NCBI GenBank assembly: GCA_023515745.1
Contig: JALECJ010000254.1
Coordinates: 992,001-1,056,000, forward strand
Length of the DNA: 64,000 nucleotides
Reading direction: 5' to 3'
Source: Amoeboaphelidium protococcarum
Taxonomy: Eukaryota; Aphelidiomycota; Aphelidea
Position numbers and translations under genes: made by a program. This document shows positions 46,975 to 62,269 of the stretch, piece by piece. The notes under the pieces were generated by a model, which was given only the letters and a program-made list of their open reading frames with translations, had not been told where the DNA came from and searched no databases. The first letter of the stretch is position 1; every line of letters starts with the position of its first letter.

Positions 46975-48159
46975 TCATTGAGGAATCTGAGGAGCAGCAG
47001 GAGTCAGCGTGGGACATGGCTATTCAATGAATGTTGTGCATATAACTGTGGCCACGACATTATTTGGTTGCAAGGTGGTTGTAAATATCTCAGACGCTAT
47101 AAAGACGATTGGCACATTGATTGGTATTCCCACGGTCGCGGTTGGAGGTACCACAATTCCAGAAGTTGCAGTTGCAGTCGCTGTGGTTATTGGTGGCGAA
47201 GCAATAGCAGATCCTGTAGTAGTCGCCACAGGGACTTGTGAAGTGATACTTGGTACAACAGTTACCACAGAGCCAATCTGAGTCGTAGCCGGAATCACAG
47301 TTTCAACTGATCCTGTTACTACTGGAGATGTAGGTGTTACCACAGTTTCAATCGCTGACGTTGGAACTACAATGACGGTTGGCTAACCAGAGATTTGAGT
47401 CTGTATCGAGGTCACTCCTGACTATGTCGTTGCTGTCACAGTTCCAGATGGAGAGACTATTGTGGTGACAATCTCGGTAGTAGAAGGAGAAACAGTTGCG
47501 GTAGCAGAGGTGATGACCGAAGAAGGTGTCGCAGTGATAGATTGCAGCGCACTAGTAGTTGACACCACCACAGAGACAGATGCGGTAGTAATTGTTGTCG
47601 CAGTTCCAGCTGGCGTAGAAGTTGAGACTTCTCGAGATGTTGTAATGGCAGTACTAGTTCCACTAATGACTGTTGTAACAGTAGCTTCGCTTGCCGTTGT
47701 AGAAGTCACTGTTGCAGGAGGTGAGATCACGGTGGTTACCGTCTGGATAGTAGTAACATTAGCAGTGGTCGTGAATGAGGTTGTGGTAGGAGAAGTAGTC
47801 GTGCCAGTGACAGTTTCACTGATACTTACCGGTATGGTGGAAGTCACGTTAACCAGCTGCGTTGTCACGTTCAAAGTTGTTGTCACAACAGGCGGAGTGG
47901 CAGTGGCAGTAGTAGTCGTGATATTTATCATAGTGGTGACATTTGGCAAAGCAGTGGTAGGAGTTATAGTCTCTGTGGGTATCACGGACGCAGTTATTGT
48001 TGTCAGTGGTACAACGGATGTCAATGTCTGCGTCTGATTAGAGGGTAGCGTGACATTCGTAATGTCAGCCTGTGGAAGTGCGCGTACCCCCAGATTTTGC
48101 ATCAAGATCCATCCCAGCGATCCAAACCACAAATTTTGCACTGCAACGCCACTTTTCAT
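46975..48159 (-). CDS. Thr/Val-rich mucin-like surface protein (394 aa)
   Basis: Start ATG 48159 (MKSGVAVQNLWFGSLGWILM, a possible signal peptide), then ~330 residues of Thr/Ser/Val/Ala/Ile-rich sequence with NVT/NIT sequons, a Pro-containing segment (IASPPITTATATATSGIVV), and a hydrophobic stretch VPIVFIASEIFTTTLQPNNVVATVIC near the end. No clear C-terminal GPI tail: the last residues (QPCPTLTPAAPQIPQ) are Pro-rich and are reached only by reading TAG at 47020 as Gln. TGA at 46975. A few Gln are TAG here, unlike the other mucin-like gene. Confidence 0.82.
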
Positions 48160-48405
48160 GTTAATTTGAATTATGAACGCTTTGATTATCAAGTAGAAGT
48201 TGAAAGCAAGTTGAAAATATAATGTAGTGTCACTCGCAAGTCATCTCGATTTTATGGCACCGACAACTAACGCAGTTAAGCTGTAGATCTGATGCAACGC
48301 GTTTGATCACCACACTACTAAGCAAAAAATTTACAATGTCTCCAGTCATCATTATGAATCTATTTAAGTACAGCACTATTTCTCATCATTTGCAGTATCA
48401 ATCAT

Positions 48406-49787
<1,382 letters not shown>

Positions 49788-50320
49788 TGTTTATTGCTCT
49801 TTGTCAATTATATTATGGTGTTATATAGAAGAGAGTGAACACATGGACAAAGGAAGTCTTTCAATAATGAATTTTCATAGACCATTCGGTGGTAGGTGAT
49901 TGACTTAAAAATAGCCCATTGTTTAAGTTTAGATTATGCAAACTTGTGGTGGTGACCGAGTACAATATGAAAGTTCTAAAGGCAGCAAAGAGCTTGAGTA
50001 TGAAATATATGTATATGCCATATCTAAATATAATTATACAAAGTAGTTATGCACGTGCGGTGGGACTTTGTGGCTGGCTCATTGGAATTTATCGCGATTC
50101 TACAACTTGTGGCGCACAGATGGATAATTTAAGGGGCATTTAGCGATGGTAGCGATTTACGCATGGTGAGCGTTTCAAAATACAGACGATTTGCTTTGGT
50201 GTGAAGATGAAAACGTAAATTCACTAAAATAATTACATGCATTCAATATTTCCGATTCATTTCATTCAATTCCATAGAGTATTTTGGCACAATGGCTCAT
50301 GCATTCATTCGTTCATTGAT
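49788..50320. promoter_or_regulatory. Intergenic upstream of the CaM kinase
   Basis: 533 bp between the CaM kinase start and the CP2 stop. A short plus-strand frame (49919-50143 and onward) lacks family signals and is not called. No RNA gene recognised. Confidence 0.35.
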
Positions 50321-51959
50321 TCAGCAGGTGGCGAATACTATACACACAGTCAGATTATCAAGTAGAATAATCTGCACCGACAAGCAACATTCTTGGCGGA
50401 ACCAGGTTTCCACCGTGTGATTAGACACGCGAGTAACACTGTCTCTGTCTTCATCTAAATACAAAAGATGAGATATCTCGTGTCTGACTTGAAGTACATT
50501 ATCAGCCAGATAATCTTGCAAAAACTCAACCTTGGATTGCTAGTTGCTCTAATAACCAGTGGTGTCATATACAGCTGTGAAAATCACAGTCTACAATCTT
50601 GATTCCAAACAAGCAACAAAGCCGACATCTGATGCAGTCAATATATCAGCCACTCGATCGACTTTCAAATCAGAGGCTTTCGGAGCTGCTTTTAGATAGA
50701 ACATTGGTAAGCTGACGCGTTACTTCTTTCGTATCACCAGAATTTACTCATCATCACCCAGTTCAGGAAGTTGAAAGGCTTCAGTAGCATTTTATAGGCC
50801 AAGTTGAGGAGTATTCGTGAATGAAGCGGCTTCCTTGACTGGAGTCGGCAAACTGAGGCACTCACTTTATCTAACGTTGCCAGTATTGGTGACTTTTCTT
50901 TATGGAATTTAACATTTTTGGATCAAAGTCATCAGGTACTGCTCCATCAGTCTTTCATCCAACTACTCGGATGCCAAAGATTTCAAAGATATAGAAGAGT
51001 TATCATTGACCAATTCACCCAAACCACTTCTTGCCAGTCTTGCTGTCTCTTCGCGATACTTTCTATCAGCACCCTTGTCCCGGAATACCTTGACGGAACA
51101 TTGACTAGACTCATAGTACGTTGACGTATAGGAGACAATATTCAACGTGCATATAACACCACGAACTCCCTTGTTTGAGCTGAAATCAGTACTCAGAAAG
51201 TTGAATTTTACATACGCCTCGCACTTGCCACTCCACTCAACAATGATAAATCTTGAGGACTATTTAGGAATGACTTGCTACTGATCGCCACGTCCGCCAT
51301 CGTCTTGGTCGCCATGAAACTGATTTTGCAGATCAAACTGAATTAAACGCGACGTTGACTCGCGTTGTTTCAACTCCATTTCAATTGGCTCAAACGTCTA
51401 ATCTTCACCTACATAAATAGATTTTACAAAGCTTAATGAGTTTATATCGTGCCAAATTATAACTCAAATGTATAGAAAACTTACAGTTCTAGGCACATAT
51501 GGTCCATGCTTCTTGGGAGTCAAGCGGCTCTTTCTCTGCCACATCAACATAGATCAATGAACGCACCTTTTCATTCTCAGCACTCCCAGCATCGATTATA
51601 GTGATAGGCACAGCCTATTTTTTATTTGCATAAATAAGCTAGCCGTGAATTACGTTAATTTCACTGGCACGCGACGGGTACGCTTACTGAGCGTACAGGT
51701 CCGTTTTGAAACGGTCTGCACCTCCGCGTCTTCCCGAGCCTGGTGGAGTGAACATTAACATATTTGCAGGTTCTTAAAGTCTAAAGAGATCTACTACTTG
51801 CTATTACTATGTATAGGCGTATCTCGGATTCCCGGCTGGGACAATGTAATTCGATTTCAAGGACGACGTGTTATGATCTGTCAGAATTTCCATTTTGAGC
51901 CATTGTTGTTTCCCTATTGGATCTGCATCGTGGCGTTCATCTTTGCTATTGGACGCCAT
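50321..51959 (-). CDS. CP2/grainyhead-family transcription factor (520 aa)
   Basis: Exons 51959-51485 and 51408-50321; intron 51409-51484 (76 nt, GTAAGT...ATGTAG). The CP2 DNA-binding domain is recognisable: ISEINV-type start, QLIYANKKQAVPITI, a variable acidic/Gln-rich insert, RFIIVEWSGKCEAYVKFNFLSTDFSSNKGVRG, and CSVKVFRDKGADRKYREE, the signature of grainyhead/CP2 immunoglobulin-fold factors. This family is known from animals, fungi and their close relatives, so it is informative for taxonomy. The C-terminal part (LDLVADILTASDVGF-like helices and a VEFLQDYLADNVLQVRHEISHLLYL region) may be the dimerisation part. Stop TGA 50321. Confidence 0.88.
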
Positions 51960-52131
51960 TGTCTCTATCAATCTGCGCCACAGCCACAAAATTAGTAAAG
52001 TCGATCAAGGTGGGGAGATGTTGATCATCTCCTAGGTGACTGATTGAAATATGCATAAAAACGGTTTAGTGTTTAGGTCATTTAATGGGGAAAGTGTATT
52101 TACCAACCTTTTGAATTCATAAAATACTACA

Positions 52132-54999
52132 TCACTGATATTACTGCTTGATTTCACTCTACTTTTCGCAGAGTCTACGGAACGCAAACTTTCCATTAGA
52201 GTTCAACATGACCATGATCACTTCCTTCTAAGGGTCTTCAATAACACCAAGAAGAGTGATCTAAATCTTCATAACAAGTGAGGCCACCTCATCATTAGAC
52301 ACCTGCTGGGACATTTTAGTAAGAAAGGCGATAAGTGGAATAGCATGCTGCTTCATAGAGATGATAAACGACGCGTTCTAACACAATCCTTTGGTGAGTC
52401 TCAGGATACATGTACCAAGAGCCAGTGCTTGAGCTTTCTCAGCCTTATGGAGATGTTCAAAGAGAGGCTTCATTAAGCAGATCACTTGAGGTAGAATTTT
52501 ATACGCGTTTTGAACAGTAAGTACTTTATGTAGTAAAATCGCCAGAGTCTTGACTTCCTAGAATTAGGTAAGTAAGCTTTTACGTGCAATTATCAAGTTC
52601 AGAGACTTTTCCAGTACAGAAATGCCAGAGAACGCCCCACCATCCTGACTAATGGCAACATGTAAAGTCTTCATAAATAGACGCAAATCCAGCTAATCTA
52701 CTTTATAAGCCAACTCTAAACATTTATCATATTTCAATGACAAGTCCAATTATCCGCTTCTAGATATACAATATATCTACGCATAAACTTCCCACTGAAC
52801 ATTTTATAGTGCTTCTTCCAAGATCTCTTTTTTTCCAGATTGTCTATACAAACCTTAAAGAGTCAATTACAATAGTATTACATGCTCAGAGACTTAAGGA
52901 TTAAATGCATTAAATAGTTGAGATAAATCTTCACTCGAAACGGAATCTGACGCCAGAGTGCACATGCATCTATTGATGAACAGATATTGATGAGAACTGG
53001 CAGCATCGCAAATCTTGTTCCTGTAAGAGATCTTTTTGAGATAATACTTTTGGAACAGCTTGAACTGCTGTAAATCCAATTAATTAGCATTTATGGAATC
53101 AACCAGCAGACTTACTATAACTTTATCGCACGATTATGTTCCCGCAAAGTGACCGAGCAAATGCCACCGACGATCAGAATCTTTCACCTGAAGAACGACA
53201 TCGAAAAGCTGCTTTTGACAATCAACGTTATCTTTTAACTACTAAAGTAGCTGAGAGGCTACTTTTGTTGAGATTCTCCCAAGTTTAACGCCTTCAACAA
53301 ATACAGTACTAAGAATCTACTAATCATCAAGTGGACCCCTACAATTCATTAAAACTTTTATAGCAGACTCAATATGATTCCACTCCTTATTATCAAGACT
53401 CTACTGCAAAAACTTGACACAAACCTGCTGCAGTTGATATTAAAACTCATTATCAAATACATGAACAGGAAAATAAGGCAGAACCGCACCCAATTGATCA
53501 ACCTCCAACATTTACAGTACCTGCAAAAGAGATTAGGCAGGAACGCGCAAAATAAATCGCCATAGATCCATACACTTCAACTATTTGCCAAACTACACAA
53601 ATATAACGCGCAAAACTGACATTTAAACTTCAGGACAAAGTTGCCTTAAATATGGCAGACTTTAAATGGCAATTCTCTTCCAGTACTCCGAGTCCACCTC
53701 ATCTCCACTTTCTACATTCATTACACGCGCAGCATCAAATTCCAATTAGTTTTCTAGACTACTATCTTTCAGAGCCTCAAGCATGTACTTATAACTTCCA
53801 TTTAAATGGCCTAATTCTTCGCCATTTCCAAAAGTAATCAGCCATTTACACATACCAAATACAATTTCACTTCTCACAATCTAATTAGGTAACTGGAGCG
53901 GAACATCATTCAACAAGCTAACCATCTTTTCATGCAGTGCAGAGTAAAGTAATTATCTCAACTGAATGCTCATCTACTTCACATGATCTACTAGAGCTTA
54001 TAGAAATATACTGGACCTGTAGACATTATTCTCGCACACGGGCAGAAAAGATGAGGTGATGGTCTACAGACAAGAGGTGAAAAAGTCAACGCCTTTACCA
54101 ATCCGACACTAGTATTTGAGTATCAGCACAATCAGTTACGTTAACTCAACGTGATCAGACTGTAGACCTCGTTCAACGTGATTTTATACAATTTCAGCAC
54201 ACAACAGATTCCCGTCAATATGCATCAATTCAATTAGGATAGCAGTATCAGACATGCAGTCCTAAGAATCTTTCAAAATAGATTATATGAACACTTCATC
54301 GCCTTTAAAAGATAATCCGTTGCACCGCACAATCCTTAGACATTGACTGAGAACCTTTGGCAATTAGAGCAATCCAGACTACTGTTCGCCAGTGCACAAA
54401 TAGGACAGAAAACCGGCAACCAAAGCTCTCAGCTCAATCTATCGCTTCATTGATACACTACTACAGCCGTATGACATGATGCGAAATATGTATAGCAGAG
54501 TAGATGTAGAATCAACATCATTTATGCAAGACTTTAGAAGAACCAGCAGTTTATACTAAAAAGGAGCGTACTTAGCGTTGACTGATCGCTTCTGAGATAG
54601 CAACTGATTAAACGTCTCCCAATGACTATATGCAAACAGAGCTCCATTCATCCACGCGTCAAAGCATTTATAACTCTAAATTACTTTCACATTAGACAAG
54701 GCCAGCTCAAAATCGCACTTTAAATCTTTCAAAGTTAGTCTACGAGCAATTTCATCAGCAAACAGACACTCACCACTTTAAGCGCCCTCAGAAGTCACTA
54801 CGGCACATAGAAGCTTTATCAGATCAGAGTTATTAAGACCATCCGAACATTTAATAATTTATATTCGAGCAGATTTAGATAAAATCTTTTAATCAACTTT
54901 TTGAAATAACCACAATATCAGTCCAAATACTTGACGATTATGAGATATGGGCTTTCTCATCAGACGCGTCCACCACTAAAGCAACGCGTCCTCATCCAT
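52132..54999 (-). CDS. Large helical repeat protein, Urb2/Npa2-like (955 aa)
   Basis: A single frame of 955 codons from ATG 54999 to TGA 52132, dense in TAA/TAG. The protein is almost entirely helical (Leu/Gln/Lys-rich, HEAT-like) with no low-complexity runs. The C-terminus (ITLLGVIEDPQKEVIMVMLNSNGKFAFRRLCEKQ) follows the pattern of the Urb2/Npa2 C-terminal domain, a factor in early 60S ribosome assembly (LN-x-x-GK-x-x-F-x-x-L). That match is by eye and weak; another HEAT-repeat scaffold is possible. The gene is real on length grounds: a frame this long without TGA is very unlikely by chance. Confidence 0.72.
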
Positions 55000-55429
55000 C
55001 TATATATTATCATCTCTTATACTATCCTAATAGTGCCTCTAAATCTACTAGCATATGTAAGATATCTAAGATTAGTCCTCTGGAAAATATTATTCCATGA
55101 GCTCATGGTTATTACTAGCTTGCATAATTTTTAGTCTTTTTCACACTGTACTTCAATCAACTGATAAAGACCGATGATTGAGAAGAAGCTCGCAGTTACA
55201 GTGCATATTTCGGCAAAAAAGCAAATCAATACTGTTTGTTAAGACTAAAGTAAGAGAAAGAAGTAAATACGAGATTTAAAGCATAAACTGCATGTACAAA
55301 ATTACAATCTATACAGACACAGAAGATATCGATAAAGTGAGTGTTTGAAACGCGTCACCACAGTTTCTCTTCTTATTGTTTAGATTCAAAATTTTTGTTA
55401 CTAAAACACAAGTACTATATCACAATACG
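55000..55429. other. Intergenic, tandem minus-strand genes
   Basis: 430 bp upstream of the Urb2-like start and downstream of the coiled-coil gene. ACGCGTC occurs near 55350. No gene or RNA recognised. Confidence 0.35.
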
Positions 55430-57371
55430 TCAAAGAGCATCAATGACAAGATCGCTTTCAGATTGCGGCAAATTGACCATATTTTCGCGGTCTTCACCCG
55501 CGGCATTATGGTCAATGTATTACTGTAGACTCTGCAGTGAAGATGATCCTGATTGTGAGCTCAATCCACTCTTATCTGACAACTTGCTTGATCTACACAG
55601 CTATTGTTTACGATTTAACTAATAACAACTATTGCTGAATGCAAAAGCTAAAAACTTACCTGATATTAAGAGATCTTAATAAACGCTACTTGCTTTCATT
55701 CTGCACCTACCGCTTCTTTTCCAGTGTCAATCGATCGACAGTACGTTCCAGTTCATGCTTCTTCTCAATCAAGTCATGCTCCCTCTGCAGAAACTCCTTG
55801 ATTTACACGGACATTTAATCAATCTGAGCGTCGGAGCTCTCAACCATTAGAGTCAACTTCTCTTGATTTTGTCTACTTATCGATAACTGAGCAGAGAAGC
55901 TATCTTTGATAGAAGTCAACTCTGCAATTTGACACTCTAGTTCGGAGATTTACTTTACCAAATCAGCTCTTTCGTCACTCAATCTTCCCACTTTTAACTA
56001 GTGCTGCCGTTTAATGTCTTCAATCTCATTTCTCCATAGCTGCGTAGTCTTTTGCTATTCGAATAACAATGTTTACACCTCCTTCTTCAATTGCTGATTC
56101 TCCATCTTGAAAGAGGATAATTCTTGATGATACTTTTCAATACTTTGCGAGTGCTGTTACTTGATAGCTTTCATCTTGTTATCATTACTCACAATCACAG
56201 CCTCCTTACTAGCAACCAACGATTCAACTTCTGATTTCCGCTCATTTAGCAGCTTCACATGTTGAATTAATTCAGATTTCATACTCTCATTCTCCTATTC
56301 CAATTGTCTAATACGACTAGATTTGATCTCACTTCCCTATTATAGTAATTGTTTGTCACTTTCAAGTTTAGACTCCATACGAGACATTTATTAACGCAGA
56401 GCCTCCAACTGATGCACAGATTAATCTCTTTCACTGGCCAGCTTCCTTGACTTGTTATTCAACTCTTCCAACTAGTTACTCTTTCTCTCCATGGCTGACT
56501 GTGAGGACTTGACCACCTATTCTAGTTCAAGTTTCAGGAGGAGATTATCTTTACTCACTAACGCCAACTACGATTTCAGATTAGCACTTTCAATCTGCAA
56601 ATCAGTAATTTCATCGAACAGTTTCCTCTACTTCTTATTATGATCATCAGTTAGCAAAGATACTTCTTACTCAATCTATAGCTTAATACCATCTTTAACA
56701 GACTGCAGTCTATGATTTAATCGACTAATATCCTCCAGCAATTCAGCTTCCCGAGCAGATTATTGACCATCGCTGCTAGTATTAATAATCTAATTCTCTC
56801 TAACAATACGCTTAGCTTCTTCAACTACTGCCAGATTATCCGCTTTATCATTTTCCAACTCCACCACCCTCTCCTCAAGAGTATTGAATGAAGACTGAAG
56901 CATATCCCGCTCCCGCTGAACAATGCTCAAATCCTCCAAAGCTTCTGCATAATATATTTTGAGAGATTAATGTTCATCAGACAGTTTGGAATACTATTTC
57001 AAATCATCATCCACCTAACCCAGTTCTCCAATAGTGCCTTTATATGCCAATTGCAAGTCTTTGTTCTCCTGTAGCAGTTGCTTAATCTGCTGCTTCTAAG
57101 AACGATTATCCTTCTACAACTTTTACAGACTTTCGCGGTGGTGAGATGCATCTGCTGCATATTACTGCAGACTATTCAGATTAGATTTTAAAGTCGCAAC
57201 TTCTTCTAACAATTACTAATTCCCAGACTCTAGCTGGTAAACATACTATCTCGCAGCCAGTAATTCTTCACGACAGTCACCCACTGCTCTCTTCAACTCT
57301 GACTTTTCCTATTCCAAAACATTCAATTTTTACTGCAACACTTGAGCCAGCTACAAGTCTGTCTAGGCCAT
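55430..57371 (-). CDS. Long coiled-coil protein (624 aa)
   Basis: Exons 57371-55660 and 55592-55430; intron 55593-55659 (67 nt, GTAAGT...GTGTAG). Residues ~1-565 are continuous heptad-patterned coiled coil (QVLQQKLNVLEQEKSELKRA, EITDLQIESANLKSQLALV, QQLKKEVQTLLFEQQ), ending in a short Ser/Gln-rich acidic tail (SGLSSQSGSSSL, ENMVNLPQSESDL). Composition resembles centrosomal/basal-body or golgin proteins, but no specific family is recognised. Gln in the coil is often TAG. An alternative 25-nt splice also keeps frame but lacks the RTGTAG end seen in all other introns. Confidence 0.85.
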
Positions 57372-57610
57372 TTATCGTTTTATAAATTTACGCTAATGAA
57401 ACGTATATTCTATTGAGGAACTTTGACAATTCTATGATATTAAACTTTTATAGAAAGAAAGCGATTCCAAGCGACTTTGATAGATCAAACAGAATCAAGA
57501 GCTCTTGTTCACGTTAAAGGTGTATGGTGAGTTGTAACTTTAATATCTCTAAAAATATTATAAAATTAATACGCGGAATATATCGATACATACTTATAGA
57601 TATAAAGTAT

Positions 57611-59734
<2,124 letters not shown>

Positions 59735-60155
59735 TTTCAGTATTCTTGGGATACTTTCTATACTTTCCAATAAAGGTCTTTAATTAGCTGATCAAATTTG
59801 ATATGTTATGCAATCAGTGGGCAAATACGGAGAGCGAAATTTTTGAAAGTTTTCACGCTAGAGACTAATCGAAAAGTTGTCATTGAAGATACGTTCGCAG
59901 TAGATAGACAAAATCCGATTTCACTCGGCCAACAGTTATCTTGTCAGCGCACCACTGCTGAGTAGCAGCGTTCATCTTGAAAATACTCTCCCTCACTTTT
60001 TTTAGTCTAGAACTATATTCCTAGTTGAAACTGCGATTAAAATCGTATCTGCTAGTGAAGTATTCTTTTGGTAAGGAAAGGTAAGGCGCGACTACGGATT
60101 TCTTCTGTAATAAAAATACGTGCTATTCTATGCATTTAATAGCACAACCAAAACC
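59735..60155. promoter_or_regulatory. Divergent promoter region of DHX33 and TFIIH p52
   Basis: 421 bp between two divergent starts. A GGTAAGGAAAGGTAAGG short direct repeat lies near 60071-60087. No gene or RNA supported. Confidence 0.4.
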
Positions 60156-61879
60156 ATGATATTCGCTAATCATTTACAGAGTCAGTCTCGTGTCGTGTTG
60201 AACTAAATATATCAAGATTCTCCGTCTTCATGCCTCGCAGTGTTCAGAATGTTGCAATACGGTTCGCAATTGATTCTGATGCGATTACTTACAGCACCGT
60301 ATGAACTTTCCATCAGTTCCGTGTAATTGAGATCATGGTTTATGTCAACGCCTCAAGGTCGCTTATAGTATGAACAGTCGGTAGAGCAATTAAAGTCTCT
60401 CGCCATTCTATTACCGGGCCCTGGAAGCGATGTCGATGATGATGAAGATGTGATGGGCATGGAGGGAATTGATGGCGATCTCAATGCTGATGTAGTTTAC
60501 ACTGTAAACGAGCAATTCAAATTAGGACTCACATAGACTCTATTAGGAACGTAAGATTGTTAAAGTAAATTTTTATGAATTCTCGATGGTTAGTTTACAT
60601 CATAAAGTGTAGTGCAGAGCGAGGATCCTTTGGAATCTAATGTTAATCTATTGATTTGACCAAGAAGGCGTCAATGCTCTCTCCCGCCCAGTTAGAATAT
60701 TATGCAAGTACAAAATGGGAAGGTATTCTGCATTTCATGGTTGGATCTGGTCAGTAGTTGAAAACAGTGACACCTTCATAGAATGTACTGCGGCTGTTAC
60801 TCGACTCTGGCCTTATGTAAGTGTTGGATGGAGATATGGATCGAAAAAGAAAATCATCAACCAGAGCTGCCACTTCTGATATGCATATCACTAATCTAGG
60901 CTTTTAGTTTCTATTGCAAGATATAGTCACGTAGGTGTAGAGTATCCTTCTTTATTACGCGGATGCTGTATAAAAACTCAATGGAAATAATGTTCGTGTC
61001 CAAGTTGAAGTCTTTCAGATGATATTCATGTTGGGGCAGTTACAGATTGGTCGACCATATGAGATCACTTTAAGTCAACAGTCGCGGTATACAGAAACGC
61101 AGATTACTCTCTTGGATGATCTAAGTGAACTGGGCCTCGTTCGTATAGTGTAGAGTGATTCTAATCTACTGGTATTCACACCCACTTAGTTATGCTCTGC
61201 TATTAACGCGTCCACTTCATCATCTGCGGTATCGTCTTCGTCATCTCTATAGATTGGTAGTAATAAGTTTAACAATACTTAAGTACATCAGCAAGACTCC
61301 TTTATTATTGTGGAAACCAATTTCCGAGTGTATGCTTACACGGATTCACCTCTCAAGATATCCATCATATCGCTATTCACTCAGATCAATGCCAGGTTCC
61401 CCAACTTTGTGGTTGGTCAAGTAACGAGAGATTCAGTGAGACGGGCATTAAGGAATGGTATCACGGCCAAGTTGATTTGCTAGTTTCTTTAATCTCACGC
61501 ACATCCTATTGTGGTCAAGGCGCAGCAATAGTAACAGTATGGAATGAGCCATCAGAGTAATGTTCCGCCATCGGTGATTGATCAGATTTGCTTGTGGGAG
61601 ATTGAAAGGAATCGATTGGCTCTGAAAGATGGCTTTTTATACCGCGACTTTAGTGTGGAAGAAGAGTGGGAGGCTACGCTGAAGTATGCCCAAGATCTTA
61701 ATATTCTATTATGGACATCGACGCCCAGTACAATGCTATCCTAATAGAGTTCATCATCATCATCAGTTACTGGTCTTAGTCTGCCAGTCAATAAGAGGCA
61801 GCTGGTTGTAAGTGCTGAAGGCCATCAACTGCTCAAAGAGTTTGTTAAAAATTGGTCCATCTAGCAAAAGAATTAGTGA
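60156..61879 (+). CDS. GTF2H4: TFIIH core subunit p52/Tfb2 (553 aa)
   Basis: TFIIH subunit that anchors and stimulates XPB in transcription and excision repair. Exons 60156-60550 and 60613-61879; intron 60551-60612 (62 nt, GTAAGA...GTGTAG). Conserved blocks: [114 protein letters not shown]. Gln and Ser runs ([20 protein letters not shown]) interrupt the core relative to human. Stop TGA 61877. Confidence 0.95.
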
Positions 61880-62269
61880 CTAATGTACATCCTTAATTCC
61901 ATCCTCTTATTGTAGTTGAATACACGTATTTCAGTCCCTTGCTGGTTGGTATTAAAGGTTCTACCGACCGTATAAAGAGTTAGTTCTTTACACCAATCTT
62001 TCTTACTATGCATAAGGGCTTCCACCTCTGACCGAGTGTCATTTTCTCTCGCTCGTTCTCAATCGCAGCGAAACGGAACGGAACGCGCCGTAAAAACTGT
62101 CTGATCGACCGTCGAAGGATCATCTCTTTCTTTTCTTTGTCACCAACCGCAGTAAGTGTGTTATCATATCAGGAGTCCTACCGTTCTAATTAAAGATCAA
62201 ATATTAGGATTAAAACTATCTTATTTTGAAAGATTATTTTATTATTTACAGAGATTTGTTCGAGACGTA
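61880..62269. promoter_or_regulatory. Intergenic upstream of the BAR-PH gene
   Basis: 390 bp. The frame of the next gene stays open upstream to about 62156 without an ATG, and a GTAAGTG...TTTACAG pair (62152-62250) could be an intron, but it lacks the RTGTAG end of the other introns here. A purine-rich block GAAACGGAACGGAACGC lies near 62078. Confidence 0.35.

Noticed and set aside
47462-48037. Plus-strand Val/Thr-rich frame
   Set aside because: Antisense shadow of the second mucin-like gene.
49919-50143. Plus-strand frame upstream of the CaM kinase
   Set aside because: No family signal or leader; frame length is within chance expectation when only TGA stops.
55635-55659. 25-nt intron in the coiled-coil gene
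   Set aside because: A 67-nt intron with the same donor and a GTGTAG end also keeps frame and matches all other introns.
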